64,000 bases of DNA from Pseudomonas laurentiana. GTDB taxonomy: Bacteria; Pseudomonadota; Gammaproteobacteria; Pseudomonadales; Pseudomonadaceae. Position 1 is the first letter of the stretch; each line of letters begins with the position of its first letter. Position numbers and translations under genes: made by a program. The notes below the pieces were generated by a model, which was not told the DNA's origin, made no database searches, and worked only from the letters and a program-made list of their open reading frames with translations. The DNA is taken from contig NZ_BMQU01000015.1 of the NCBI RefSeq assembly GCF_014648275.1, forward strand, positions 1-64,000, written 5' to 3'. Of the stretch, positions 55,095 through 64,000 are shown piece after piece.

Positions 55095-56945
55095 ATGACT
55101 CGTACAACAATAACCAACAAGACCGGCCGTCCTGCGGATGAGGATTTTCTCAAGCAGTTACTCGGTCGACAGAAGCGCCTGATCGTTGATCGGGCCAGCC
55201 AGTTCGGTGCCAGCGGCTTGCCGTCCGCTGAGCAACTGGCTGAAACCGTGGCCTTCGCGCCACAGGATGGCAGCATCTGGTTGTGCGGCCAGCGCATGAT
55301 GCTGCTGCAAGGCTCTGCGTTCGGGGCTATCCGCCGTGAACTGATTGATGCGCTAGGGTTCGACAAGGCGCGCGGCTTGCTCACGCGCATCGGCTGGCAG
55401 GCCGGTGCACGCGATGCTGCGCAGGTCAGCGAGCAATGGCCCGAGGGTGATCACGCCAGCCTCTATAGCGCCGGGCCGCGGCTGCATATGCTTGAGGGCA
55501 TGGTCAATGTCGAGGTCGTGCGCTTCGAGATCGACTCCAGCGCCGGGCACTTCTACTCCGAATTCCTCTGGCACAACTCCCTGGAGGACGACGAACACAT
55601 CGCGGTCTACGGGTTGGGAGGCGAACCCGCCTGCTGGATGGAGATCGGTTACGCCAGCGGCTATGCTTCGTCGCTGCTCGGACGCCTGGTGGTCTTTCGC
55701 GAGGAAGAGTGCCGCGCCATGGGCCACCAGGCCTGCCGTATCGTCGGCAAGCCAGCCGAGCAGTGGGAGGATATCGACGTCGATCTGGCGTATCTGGACG
55801 CGGGCGATTTCCTGAGCCGTAGCGCCTACAGCTCAGGTATCGAGACGACCCTCGCCGAGCTCGATGTACCACCAGAGGGTAAACAGTTGGTGGGTATTTC
55901 CGCTGCCTTTGTCGCGGCCAGTCAGCTGCTGCAACGTGTAGCGCCGACCCAGGCCACGGTACTGCTGACCGGCGAGTCGGGCGTGGGCAAGGAATTGTTT
56001 GCGCGTACCCTGCATCAGGCCAGTTCGCGGCATCACACGCAGTTGGTCGCCTTGAACTGCGCAACCCTGCCGGAGAACCTGGTAGAGGCCGAGTTGTTCG
56101 GTGTCGAGCGCGGTGCCTTCACCGGCGCGGATCGGTCACGGCCTGGGCGTTTCGAGCGTGCCCATGGCGGCACCCTGTTCCTTGATGAGATCGCCACGCT
56201 CAGCTTGAGTGCGCAAAGCAAAATTCTGCGTGCCCTGCAGGAGGGTGAGATCGAACGGGTAGGGGGGACAGCACCGATCGCGGTTGACGTAAGGGTCATC
56301 GCTGCCACCAACCTGGACCTGCGCCGTGAAGTCGAAGCCGGACGTTTTCGTGAGGACTTGTTCTATCGACTGAATGTCTTCCCGATTCACCTGCCACCGC
56401 TACGCGAACGTCGTGAAGATATTCCGCTGTTGATGAGTTACTTCCTGCGTATCTTCAGCCAGCGTCATGGCCGCCAATTGGCCGGTTTCAGCACGCGCTT
56501 GGTCAATGCCCTGCTGACCTATCGTTTCCCGGGCAATATCCGCGAGCTGCAGAACCTCATCGAGCGTGGCGTGATTGCCGCAGGCGAGGGTGAGGTGATG
56601 GACGTTGTGCACCTGACCGAAGCCGGGGCTCCGTTGATGGCGACGGCCATAGGGCTGACTGCCGAGGGGCGCTTGTCGGCGGCGCAAACCTCTGAAGAGG
56701 TGGCCCAGCCCGCCTCGGCGTCAGACGTCGAGGCGGTGTCGGATGGCGCGGCTGACGAGCCTGCGTTGGCGAGCCTGCAGGACTTTGTTTCGGGGCGTCA
56801 ACGGGTCTTGAGCACCTCCCTGGAAGAAATCGAATTGCGCCTGGTGCGCCTGGCGCTGGAACGCTCTGGTGGCAATGTGACTGCGGCGGCACAGATGCTC
56901 GGTATGAGCCGTGCTCAGGTCAGTTACCGCCTCAAGGGAGGGTGA
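55095..56945 (+). CDS. XylR/DmpR-type sigma-54-dependent activator
   Basis: 616 residues from ATG 55095. Aromatic-sensing XylR_N domain (about 15-140), V4R domain (about 145-215, ECRAMGHQACRIVG), AAA+ domain with Walker A GESGVGKE (293-300) and sigma-54-contacting G340-A-F-T-G-A345 intact, and a Fis-type helix-turn-helix near 590-612 (GGNVTAAAQMLGMSRAQVSY). It senses a phenolic compound and activates sigma-54 promoters. Divergent from pchA, it should activate the pch operon and the porin gene. The ribosome site is weak. Confidence 0.9.
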   Translation: MTRTTITNKTGRPADEDFLKQLLGRQKRLIVDRASQFGASGLPSAEQLAETVAFAPQDGSIWLCGQRMMLLQGSAFGAIRRELIDALGFDKARGLLTRIGWQAGARDAAQVSEQWPEGDHASLYSAGPRLHMLEGMVNVEVVRFEIDSSAGHFYSEFLWHNSLEDDEHIAVYGLGGEPACWMEIGYASGYASSLLGRLVVFREEECRAMGHQACRIVGKPAEQWEDIDVDLAYLDAGDFLSRSAYSSGIETTLAELDVPPEGKQLVGISAAFVAASQLLQRVAPTQATVLLTGESGVGKELFARTLHQASSRHHTQLVALNCATLPENLVEAELFGVERGAFTGADRSRPGRFERAHGGTLFLDEIATLSLSAQSKILRALQEGEIERVGGTAPIAVDVRVIAATNLDLRREVEAGRFREDLFYRLNVFPIHLPPLRERREDIPLLMSYFLRIFSQRHGRQLAGFSTRLVNALLTYRFPGNIRELQNLIERGVIAAGEGEVMDVVHLTEAGAPLMATAIGLTAEGRLSAAQTSEEVAQPASASDVEAVSDGAADEPALASLQDFVSGRQRVLSTSLEEIELRLVRLALERSGGNVTAAAQMLGMSRAQVSYRLKGG

Positions 56946-56967
56946 AGGTTCGTGATGCGCATAAAAG

Positions 56968-57000
56968 CGCCCCGCAACCACTAGGGTGCGGGGCGTTTTC
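56968..57000. terminator. Bidirectional rho-independent terminator
   Basis: A 9-bp stem CGCCCCGCA/TGCGGGGCG flanked by AAAA on the left and TTTT on the right, between the convergent activator and porin genes. It can end both transcripts. Confidence 0.85.
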
Positions 57001-57021
57001 ATTACCGCTGGCGAGAGCAGC

Positions 57022-57957
57022 TCACAGTGCGGTAGTGAACTTCAGCCAGTAGGTCTGGCCTTCGGCGCGGTTGCGCACGCCCGATTCGTCCTGCCACTTG
57101 GCACTCAGCGACCAGCCATTCTTGCTGGTGTACTGCACGGCCGGGCCGATGGAGAAGGATCGCCCACGGTTGCCGTCGTTGGCATCAACCAACGCTGCCG
57201 CAGCGCAGTTCGAGGCGCTGCATTTGTCATCGCTGATCTGCTGGTAGGCGTGACCACCAACGCCGAGCACCCAACCATTACCCATGCCCCAGCCGAGGGT
57301 GTAGTCCGCATGCAGTTCGCGGCCCGACTGGTAATGGGTGTCCTTGTTCTCGAAGTTGTAGTCGTGCATCAAGCGCACGTCGGCATTGAAGCCATTGGGG
57401 TCCATGTAGGTCATGGCATACACCGCCTGCACGGTGTAGTAGTTGTTGCCCAGGTTGACCAGGTCGTTCTTGTCGTACTCGCCGCCGGTTGGCAGCACGA
57501 AGTCGACGCCCACGGCCGTGTGGAACTTGTCACTGTGGTGGAAGCCGATCACTGGGCCGAGGTGTGCGTCGCCGATGCCGCGCTTGTGGTCGTGCGGACC
57601 ATTCTTGACGTTCAGGCGAATGTCGTTGAGTGGCAGCAGGGCATGAAAGCCCAGGTTGCCACCCAGGACCTTCTGCTCGGTAACCCAGACAAAACGCGGC
57701 ACGATGGTGGTGACACGCAGGTCGATGTCAGCCGCTTTGTCGCCGGCGTTGTCGCGCAGGGTGTCAGCCAGGTAATTGCCAACGAAGACCTGACCGTACG
57801 TGCCAGGTGGCGGCAGGATACCCATGCCGTAGTTTTCGATGCCCATTGGCCAGGACGAGATACCGCCTTCAGTGGCCTGAACCTGTGAAGCCGTGCCGGT
57901 CAGCAGAAGGGCGGCAGTGAGCGCAAGGGGTGTGGCGAGGGTGAATTTCTGATGCAT
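57022..57957 (-). CDS. SphA-like outer-membrane channel for aromatic compounds
   Basis: 311 residues with signal peptide (LATPLALTAALLLTGTASQV). It contains NYGMGILPPPGTYGQVFVGN, LPLNDIRLNVKNG, AHLGPVIGFHHSDKFHTAVG, ALVDANDGNRGRSFSIGPAV and VQYTSKNGWSLSAKWQDESG, alternating strands of the meta-pathway phenol-degradation family (PF13557, SphA-like). The final residue is leucine rather than the usual aromatic. Probably imports p-cresol or a related phenol. Its promoter has a sigma-54 match and the same upstream box as the pch operon, so co-regulation is likely. Confidence 0.85.
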   Translation of the reverse strand: MHQKFTLATPLALTAALLLTGTASQVQATEGGISSWPMGIENYGMGILPPPGTYGQVFVGNYLADTLRDNAGDKAADIDLRVTTIVPRFVWVTEQKVLGGNLGFHALLPLNDIRLNVKNGPHDHKRGIGDAHLGPVIGFHHSDKFHTAVGVDFVLPTGGEYDKNDLVNLGNNYYTVQAVYAMTYMDPNGFNADVRLMHDYNFENKDTHYQSGRELHADYTLGWGMGNGWVLGVGGHAYQQISDDKCSASNCAAAALVDANDGNRGRSFSIGPAVQYTSKNGWSLSAKWQDESGVRNRAEGQTYWLKFTTAL

Positions 57958-58025
57958 GAGAGGGTCAGCCTTATTGTTATGAGTACTGCGCAGCTTTTTT
58001 TATATCTGCGCAAGCGTGACGCCTC

Positions 58026-58040
58026 TCAACTACCGTGCCA
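58026..58040 (-). promoter_or_regulatory. Sigma-54-type promoter of the porin gene
   Basis: On the minus strand TGGCAC-GGTAG-TTGA, with a perfect -24 hexamer and 5-nt spacing; the -12 part is TTGA. It lies ~70 bp before the porin ATG. Its architecture equals that of the pch promoter at 54799-54813. Confidence 0.75.
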
Positions 58041-58062
58041 GGTTTCTGTAAAAATCTTTTAT

Positions 58063-58080
58063 CTTTAAAAACAATGACTT
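58063..58080. promoter_or_regulatory. Shared upstream box CTTTAAAAACAATGACTT
   Basis: Second copy of the box at 54838-54855 (one mismatch), 22 bp upstream of the porin -24 element. Equal sequence and spacing in two otherwise different promoters point to a common factor. Confidence 0.65.
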
Positions 58081-58175
58081 ATGTATTTTTGTGTTGCTGG
58101 TTGGTCGCTGTCTTCCCGTGCAAGTGATGGTATTTGTTAAGAAAATTCAGCGGATTGCGAAAAACTCGAGCCTTT

Positions 58176-59066
58176 TCAGGCTCCGCTTTCACGGTGTCCG
58201 GCTGCCTGGCGGAATGCATTTGGGGTCTGGCCACTGAGCCGGCGGAAGAACCGTGAGAAGTAGGTCGGGTCAGTGAAACCCAGGCTGTCGGACAGCTGAC
58301 TGATGCTCATGGTGGTGTAGATCAGGCTGCGTTTGGCTTCCAGTAGCAGGCGCTGGTGAATGATCTGCAGCGCTGTTTGCCCGGCCAGCTCACGGCACAG
58401 GGTATTGAGGTGTACGCTGGAAAGACCGACGCGGTGGGCGAAGTGCTCCACTGAGAGATGTTCCCGGTAATGCTGTTCCACCAGCTTGATAAAGCGGCTG
58501 AGCAATTGCTGGTTGCGTTCACCACGGCTACTCGGTTGCCTGTTCTGCAGACCTTGGCGGCTGATCCAGACCATCAGCACATTGACCAGTGAGTGCAGCA
58601 GCAGGTCGCGTGCCGGAGCGCTGCCCTCATACTCCTGATGCAGGGCAGTGAACAGGGTGTTGAGGGTACGGCGATCACGCCCGACCGGGTAGCAGCCGGA
58701 CGATGCCAGAACGGTCAGCGGCGCGCCTAATTGTGCCTCCAACTGCGCAACCAATGGCGCACCGAGGGTGAGTACGTAGCCCTCGATGTTTTCTGAAAAC
58801 TGAAAGCCATGCACGGTCAGCGGCGGAGTGACCTGAATCGACGCTTCCTGCACGTTTGTACGCCGCCCCTCGACCTCGACCACCGCTTGGCCACGCTGTA
58901 CGTAAAGCAACTGGAACAGGTCGGCGTGACGGTGTGGTTTGATCTCCCAGTGGTGCAGGCTGCTGCGTTTGGGGATCGACTCACAATGCAGCAGGTCTGG
59001 GGTTGGCCACGCCTGGTTTTCACCGTACAGCTTGAAGACAGGGATGCTGGGGAGGCTGGTTTTCAT
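58176..59066 (-). CDS. pobR: AraC-family regulator of pobA (PobR/PobC type)
   Basis: 296 residues: N-terminal cupin-like sensor (VEVEGRRTNVQEASIQVTPP) and C-terminal AraC double helix-turn-helix (EHFAHRVGLSSVHLNTLCRE, LSDSLGFTDPTYFSRFFRRL-type end). It faces pobA across 202 bp. AraC-type PobR (PobC in P. putida) activates pobA in response to 4-hydroxybenzoate in Pseudomonas and Azotobacter, unlike the IclR-type PobR of Acinetobacter. The symbol rests on this context. An IclR-type palindrome lies 47 bp upstream of its start. Confidence 0.85.
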   Translation of the reverse strand: MKTSLPSIPVFKLYGENQAWPTPDLLHCESIPKRSSLHHWEIKPHRHADLFQLLYVQRGQAVVEVEGRRTNVQEASIQVTPPLTVHGFQFSENIEGYVLTLGAPLVAQLEAQLGAPLTVLASSGCYPVGRDRRTLNTLFTALHQEYEGSAPARDLLLHSLVNVLMVWISRQGLQNRQPSSRGERNQQLLSRFIKLVEQHYREHLSVEHFAHRVGLSSVHLNTLCRELAGQTALQIIHQRLLLEAKRSLIYTTMSISQLSDSLGFTDPTYFSRFFRRLSGQTPNAFRQAAGHRESGA

Positions 59067-59112
59067 CGTGCGAAGCGACCTGGCAGGGGTGGATAGAGCG
59101 GCGGATCGGTTT

Positions 59113-59127
59113 GTTCGATAATCGAAC
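59113..59127. promoter_or_regulatory. PcaR-like palindromic operator (GTTCGATAATCGAAC)
   Basis: A perfect 15-bp palindrome (7-bp arms, one central base). It differs in one base from GTTCGATAATCGCAC, the site that I recall as reported for the IclR-type regulator PcaR of P. putida. It sits in the pobR-pobA promoter region and could bring pobA or pobR under PcaR or PobR/IclR control. Confidence 0.75.
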
Positions 59128-59256
59128 CGTATTTATAAAAGTGCAATTTACAGGGGGAATATCACCTTTTTTTCCATTTTTTGTAAGTAAAAATGCAGGG
59201 GCCAAATAAAACAATAACCTCCAGCCGCTGCCTGCAATTGGCTGGAGTACCCATGA

Positions 59257-60456
<1,200 letters not shown>

Positions 60457-60519
60457 TCAGCGTGTTGGGCGCCCGCATCCAAAGTGCGGGCGTTGCACTG
60501 TGTAAACGGAGACTGAATC

Positions 60520-60753
60520 ATGGGCGTGTTTGACTGGAAACACTGGCTGGTCGTGTTGGTTGTAGCGGTGCTGCTGTTCGGCAGTAAACGCTTGAAGCAC
60601 CTGGGCGCCGACCTGGGTGAGTCGATCAAGGGCTTTCGCCGTTCGGTGAACAGCGAGGACGAGACGCCGCCTGTAGTGGCGTCGGCGCGGGTTGAGGGCG
60701 ATACCCGTGAGGCTCAGCACGCCGCACACGCTGAGACCACCGCCAACCGCTGA
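60520..60753 (+). CDS. tatA: TatA-like twin-arginine translocase component
   Basis: 77 residues; GGAGA site. [20 protein letters not shown] is the single membrane helix, then [20 protein letters not shown] as amphipathic helix, and an acidic tail. TatA forms the protein-translocating pore of the Tat pathway. No tatB or tatC follows, so this is a stand-alone copy. It lies in the aromatic cluster with a Tat-signal PchX, which suggests that the paralogue is used for the cluster's exported proteins (inferred). Confidence 0.9.
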   Translation: MGVFDWKHWLVVLVVAVLLFGSKRLKHLGADLGESIKGFRRSVNSEDETPPVVASARVEGDTREAQHAAHAETTANR

Positions 60754-60767
60754 ACTACCCGGCCATA

Positions 60768-60795
60768 GGCGCGGTGTACTCGCTGACACCGCGCC
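60768..60795 (+). terminator. GC hairpin after tatA
   Basis: A 10-bp stem GGCGCGGTGT/ACACCGCGCC with an 8-nt loop, 15 nt after the tatA stop. There is no T run, so a Rho-assisted or mRNA-stabilising role is likely. Confidence 0.55.
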
Positions 60796-60800
60796 GCCGC

Positions 60801-60878
60801 TATCGCAGGCAAGCCTGCATCCCACAGAACAGCAGGGTTCTGCGCGGATCCCAGTGGGAGCAGGCTTGCCTGCGATGC
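60801..60878. repeat. REPIN: two inverted REP elements
   Basis: Two REP copies in opposite orientation: ATCGCAGGCAAGCCTGCATC (60802-60821) and GAGCAGGCTTGCCTGCGATG (60858-60877), separated by ~36 nt. The second equals the REP at 46138 apart from one base. REPINs mark intergenic sites and are mobilised by RAYT transposases encoded elsewhere. Confidence 0.85.
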
Positions 60879-61011
60879 AAGCGCTGCGCATTCACTGACA
60901 GCCGCGATCACGCCGGCAGGCGACGTCTTTGTCCTATTGGTTTTCAACACCCGGGAAAGCTGGCAAGGCATACTCGGGTGCCATGTGGCTTACTTAACCA
61001 ATGAGGCAAGG

Positions 61012-61776
61012 ATGAGCGATATATTCACTACTCAGGAGGCCGGCGTCCTCACGATTGCGTTTAACCGTGAAGCAAAGAAAAACGCCATCACCGCGACCAT
61101 GTACGACGCGCTCAGCGAGGTGCTGGTCGGTGCAGCGGCTGACCGTGAGGTTCGCGTGGTGCTGATTCGTGGCAGCGAGCAGGTATTCTCTGCCGGCAAT
61201 GATCTTGGAGACTTCATCGGGCATCCGCCGGCGACCGAGGATGCTCCGGTCTGGCGTTTCTTGCGCACCTTGAGCGCATTTCCCAAGCCGATTGTCGCGG
61301 CCGTCTGCGGTGTGGCTGTCGGTGTCGGCACGACACTGTTGCTGCACTGCGATCTGGTCTACGCGGGTTCCAACGCCCGTTTCAGTGTGCCCTTCGTCAG
61401 CCTCGGCCTCTGCCCGGAAGCGGCGTCCAGCCTGCTCTTGCCCAAGCTGTTTGGTCATCAGGGCGCCGCCGAGGCGCTGCTGACCGGCGAGCCGTTCGAT
61501 GCCGAATTTGCGCTGCAGTCGAAGCTGGTCAATCGTGTTCTGCCACCGGAAGCCGTCCTCGACTTCGCATTGTCCCAGGCACGCAAGATTGCCCAACAGC
61601 CTTCGAGTGCGGTCATGGAGACCAAGCGCCTGCTGAAACTGGCAGATGCCAGCGACGTGTTGGCACGCATCAATGAAGAAGCGAAGCGCTTTGCTCAAAT
61701 GCTTGATGAAGAGGCTGCACGTGAGGCCATCGCGGCCTTCACCGAGAAACGTAAACCGGACTTCAGCCGGTTCTGA
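61012..61776 (+). CDS. Enoyl-CoA hydratase/isomerase family protein
   Basis: 254 residues; AAGG/GAGG site before ATG 61012. Crotonase fold with the CoA oxyanion motif SEQVFSAGNDLGDFIGHP and VAAVCGVAVGVGTTLLLHCD. The catalytic glutamate is in LCPEAASSLLLPKLFG; no second glutamate is visible, as in isomerase-type members. It might act in phenylacyl-CoA or fatty-acid degradation. It stands after the REPIN and is not clearly part of the pob operon. Confidence 0.88.
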   Translation: MSDIFTTQEAGVLTIAFNREAKKNAITATMYDALSEVLVGAAADREVRVVLIRGSEQVFSAGNDLGDFIGHPPATEDAPVWRFLRTLSAFPKPIVAAVCGVAVGVGTTLLLHCDLVYAGSNARFSVPFVSLGLCPEAASSLLLPKLFGHQGAAEALLTGEPFDAEFALQSKLVNRVLPPEAVLDFALSQARKIAQQPSSAVMETKRLLKLADASDVLARINEEAKRFAQMLDEEAAREAIAAFTEKRKPDFSRF

Positions 61777-61783
61777 TCGAGGG

Positions 61784-61814
61784 ATGGGCAGCCCAGCATG
61801 AACGGGCTGCCCAT
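61784..61814. terminator. Terminator-like hairpin between convergent genes
   Basis: A perfect 11-bp stem ATGGGCAGCCC/GGGCTGCCCAT with a 9-nt loop, 7 nt after the hydratase stop and 27 nt before the MFS stop. The T run is short (TTTAA), so it may serve both strands weakly. Confidence 0.7.
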
Positions 61815-61841
61815 TTAAGCAAGTACGCTGTGGCTCAAGGC

Positions 61842-63167
61842 CTACAGCGCATGGCTATAGGCCGTTCTGGAGGCGTGGGTCGAGGTCCGGATCAGCAGCA
61901 GCACTGAGCCGATGACCGGCAGGCTTACCATCAGTAGTGCGTAACGCAGGGACTGCTGGCCAAACAGGGGTTGCAGCAGATCGCTGAACAGACCGGTCAC
62001 CAGTGGGCCGATGCCGACCCCGAGCAGTGTGCTGACGATGGTTTGCAGGGCCATGGCCGTACCGCGTCGGTTGGACGGTACCAACTGTGTGACGAGGTTG
62101 TAGGACGGTGCTACCCACCAAACGGCGAAGAAGCTGTAGAGCGCACACCACACCATTGCCGTTGGAATCGGCACGCTGCCCAGCGTCATCAGCAGGGTGT
62201 CGGGCCAGAGCAGGTAGGTGCTCAGGGTGGTGATAGCAGTCAAATGGCCCAGCACCGGAATCGAGAGTTGCCAGTGCGGGTTGCGTCGACTCAGGCGGTC
62301 GCTCAACCAGCCGCTGAACAGGCCGCCGACCCCGGCGGCGGTGCCACAGATGACCCCGGCCAACAGGCCGGCATGTTGCAGTGAGAGGCCGTGGGAACGC
62401 ACCAGGAAACTGGTGTTCCACATGCCGATGGCGTAGGAACTGAGCGTGGTCAGGCCGCCCGCCAGAATCAGGCAGCGATAGGCCGGTAGCGCCCATAGCT
62501 TGCGCGCTTCAGCGCCCATGCTGAGCAGTGGTGCGTGGGCCGGGGCAGGGCTCAGGTCCCAGCGTCCCCGCACCGGGTCGCGCACCACAATGGCCATGAC
62601 TGCGGCAAACAACAGGGCTGGCAGGCCAAGGGCAATGAATGCGGTACGCCAGCCATACACTTCGACCACCCAGGCACCGATACTCAAGCCGATGATCGAG
62701 GAAAACGTAGGGGCTGCGGTGAAGCAACTGATGGCGAGTGAACGTCGATGAGGTGGATACAGGTCGGCGATCAAGGACAGGGATGCCGAGGTCGTCGGTG
62801 ACTCGCTCACCGCGACCAGCATCCGGGCAATGGCCAGCACCAGAAAGCTGCCGGCCAGTCCGCAGGCCATTGTCGCTAGCGCCCAGAGCAGGCACGACAG
62901 CGCGAGCAGGCGAGTGCGCGGCAGACGATCCACCAGGCGTCCGGCCGGTAAGCCCATGAGCGCATACACCGCCGCGAAGGCCAGCCCGGAGATCAGGCCC
63001 ATGGCGGTGTCGCCGACCCCGAACTCCGCCTTGATCGGCTCAATCATCACTGCCAGGATCTGGCGCCCGACAAAGTTGTCGGCGAATACCAGTGCCAGCA
63101 GCAACAACAAGCCGTGGCTTCGCCAGCCGACCGAGTTGGTCGGCATGACGTGTGCGTCGGCCGTCAT
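61842..63167 (-). CDS. MFS transporter
   Basis: 441 residues with about 12 hydrophobic helices. Signature loops: LPAGRLVDRLPRTRLLALSC between helices 2 and 3, and VAVSESPTTSASLSLIADLY. It resembles the aromatic-acid/H+ or sphingolipid-transporter-like MFS groups; the substrate (perhaps 4-hydroxybenzoate or a hydroxyphenylacetate) is not determinable. Overlaps the upstream reductase gene by 4 nt (ATGA), so both are probably one operon. Confidence 0.85.
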   Translation of the reverse strand: MTADAHVMPTNSVGWRSHGLLLLLALVFADNFVGRQILAVMIEPIKAEFGVGDTAMGLISGLAFAAVYALMGLPAGRLVDRLPRTRLLALSCLLWALATMACGLAGSFLVLAIARMLVAVSESPTTSASLSLIADLYPPHRRSLAISCFTAAPTFSSIIGLSIGAWVVEVYGWRTAFIALGLPALLFAAVMAIVVRDPVRGRWDLSPAPAHAPLLSMGAEARKLWALPAYRCLILAGGLTTLSSYAIGMWNTSFLVRSHGLSLQHAGLLAGVICGTAAGVGGLFSGWLSDRLSRRNPHWQLSIPVLGHLTAITTLSTYLLWPDTLLMTLGSVPIPTAMVWCALYSFFAVWWVAPSYNLVTQLVPSNRRGTAMALQTIVSTLLGVGIGPLVTGLFSDLLQPLFGQQSLRYALLMVSLPVIGSVLLLIRTSTHASRTAYSHAL

Positions 63168-64000
63168 CGTGGCGCCCAGAGGTCGGGCAAGCCGGGGTCG
63201 CTCACTACAATCAGGCGTTTGAGCAAGACCTTGAGCGCTTGCGCGTCGGCGCTGCCGAGCTTGGCCGACAGCTCTTCCTCCACCACCTTGGCCAATGCCA
63301 GCTGTTGCAGCGACAGCTCACGGCCGTTTGCCGTGAGTACGAAACGCAACTGATCGGCATCACCCTCGATTGCTACCAGATGCTGGCGCTCGAGAAAACG
63401 CATACCGGCCAGTGTGACTTCATGGCCGGTGTAGCTGACAAAGGTGTTGATTTCCTCAAGGCTCAGGTTGTCGCGGATACACAGCACCGACAGTATGAAA
63501 AAGGCCTGTTCGTCCAACTGCTGGTTGCTCACCATGCGCCGCAGGGTATTGAGCACCTGGTAGTGCCCGCGCCCGAGCAGGTAGCCGAGCAGGTCTTCGG
63601 TGTAGCTGCATTCCGGTGGTGGCGGGGTGGTTGCCAGGCGCAACTCACTGCGCGGCTTGCGGGTGGCCAGCGCATACTGGCCACTCTGGAATGCCAGCGG
63701 CGCCCGGTCGCTGTGATCGAAGGCCAGCACTTCCCCGACAAAAATCACATGGTCGCCGCCTTCATACTGGAAGGCGGTACGGCATTGAAAGCGTGCGGTG
63801 CAGTCCTGCAGCAGGGGCGCCTCGCTGACGCCATTGTCGAGTTGGACTTCGGCGAACTTGTCCTCGCCCTGTGTGGCGAAGCGCCCCGAGAGTTTTTCCT
63901 GCTCGGTGGACAGGACATGCACATTCCAGTGCTTGCCGTTGCTGAAGACCGGCAGGCTGCGGGCGTTCTTCGACAGGCTCCAGAGCACCAGCGGCGGGTT
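63164..64000 (-). CDS. Flavin reductase-MarR fusion, 4-hydroxyphenylacetate hydroxylase reductase-like (5' end outside window)
   Basis: At least 278 residues, open to the right edge (the last visible codons read NPPLVLWSL), so the start is missing. First part: HpaC/RutF-like flavin reductase (SKNARSLPVF, HWNVHVLS, GRFATQGEDKFAEVQL, QCRTAFQYEGGDHVIFVGEV). Second part (from about residue 140): winged helix (TEDLLGYLLGRGHYQVLNTL, TLAGMRFLERQHLVAIEGDA). This matches the two-domain C1 reductase of Acinetobacter 4-hydroxyphenylacetate 3-hydroxylase, whose MarR-like domain senses the substrate. It supplies reduced flavin to an oxygenase probably encoded to the right. Confidence 0.8.
   Translation of the reverse strand, partial: NPPLVLWSLSKNARSLPVFSNGKHWNVHVLSTEQEKLSGRFATQGEDKFAEVQLDNGVSEAPLLQDCTARFQCRTAFQYEGGDHVIFVGEVLAFDHSDRAPLAFQSGQYALATRKPRSELRLATTPPPPECSYTEDLLGYLLGRGHYQVLNTLRRMVSNQQLDEQAFFILSVLCIRDNLSLEEINTFVSYTGHEVTLAGMRFLERQHLVAIEGDADQLRFVLTANGRELSLQQLALAKVVEEELSAKLGSADAQALKVLLKRLIVVSDPGLPDLWAPR

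Noticed and set aside
56986-57888. 300-codon plus-strand frame over the porin gene
   Set aside because: Shadow frame; the minus strand encodes a clear SphA-like barrel with signal peptide.

Overview
The window reads as chromosomal DNA of a Pseudomonas of the fluorescens/putida group. The basis is family-level recognition only: a tRNA-Pro(GGG) 3' half, Pseudomonas REP sequences, a Pea-like exopolysaccharide locus, p-cresol methylhydroxylase genes beside pobA, and high-GC codon use. No database search was possible.

Layout. 1-4.4 kb: a degraded mobile or phage-like segment. It starts with a displaced 3' half of tRNA-Pro(GGG), the usual footprint of an island att site, and holds very small genes, a broken regulator, an excalibur gene broken in an 8-T run and a DUF2513 gene. 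4.6-6.0 kb: an alpha/beta hydrolase and a TRIC-type channel. 6.5-10.0 kb: a 2-oxoglutarate/Fe(II)-type oxygenase followed by a MetQ-MetN-MetI importer. 10.0-13.9 kb: a GNAT acetyltransferase, a MocR-type regulator and a divergent GABA-permease-like transporter. 14.2-34.1 kb: an exopolysaccharide locus in three blocks: export/co-polymerase/kinase (+), polymerase-ligase/glycosidase/galE (-), and a Tat-signal mini-protein, GMC oxidoreductase, glycosyltransferases and priming transferase (+). No Wzx flippase is visible.

34.2-48.4 kb: a stress/metal/acyl-metabolism block. FtsH-like protease (-) is divergent from a P1B-5-like metal ATPase fused to a hemerythrin domain, a GroEL paralogue, an acetyl-CoA-synthetase-like ligase, an E1alpha/E1beta/E2 dehydrogenase without E3, an acyl carrier protein and a phosphoribosyltransferase (+). 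An erythromycin-esterase-like protein and a short APH-like fragment face them on the other strand.

48.5-64 kb: aromatic catabolism. The minus-strand pchA-pchC-pchX-pchF operon should convert p-cresol (or another 4-alkylphenol) to 4-hydroxybenzoate. A divergent XylR/DmpR-type sigma-54 activator, a SphA-like porin with its own sigma-54-type promoter, an AraC-type pob regulator and pobA extend the route to protocatechuate. A TatA-like protein, an enoyl-CoA hydratase, an MFS transporter and a truncated flavin-reductase/MarR fusion close the window.

Most noteworthy: the ATPase-hemerythrin/GroEL/PDH/ACP operon; the Tat mini-protein with the GMC oxidoreductase inside the EPS locus; paired sigma-54-type promoters with a shared upstream box; and a PcaR-like palindrome in front of the pob regulator and pobA.
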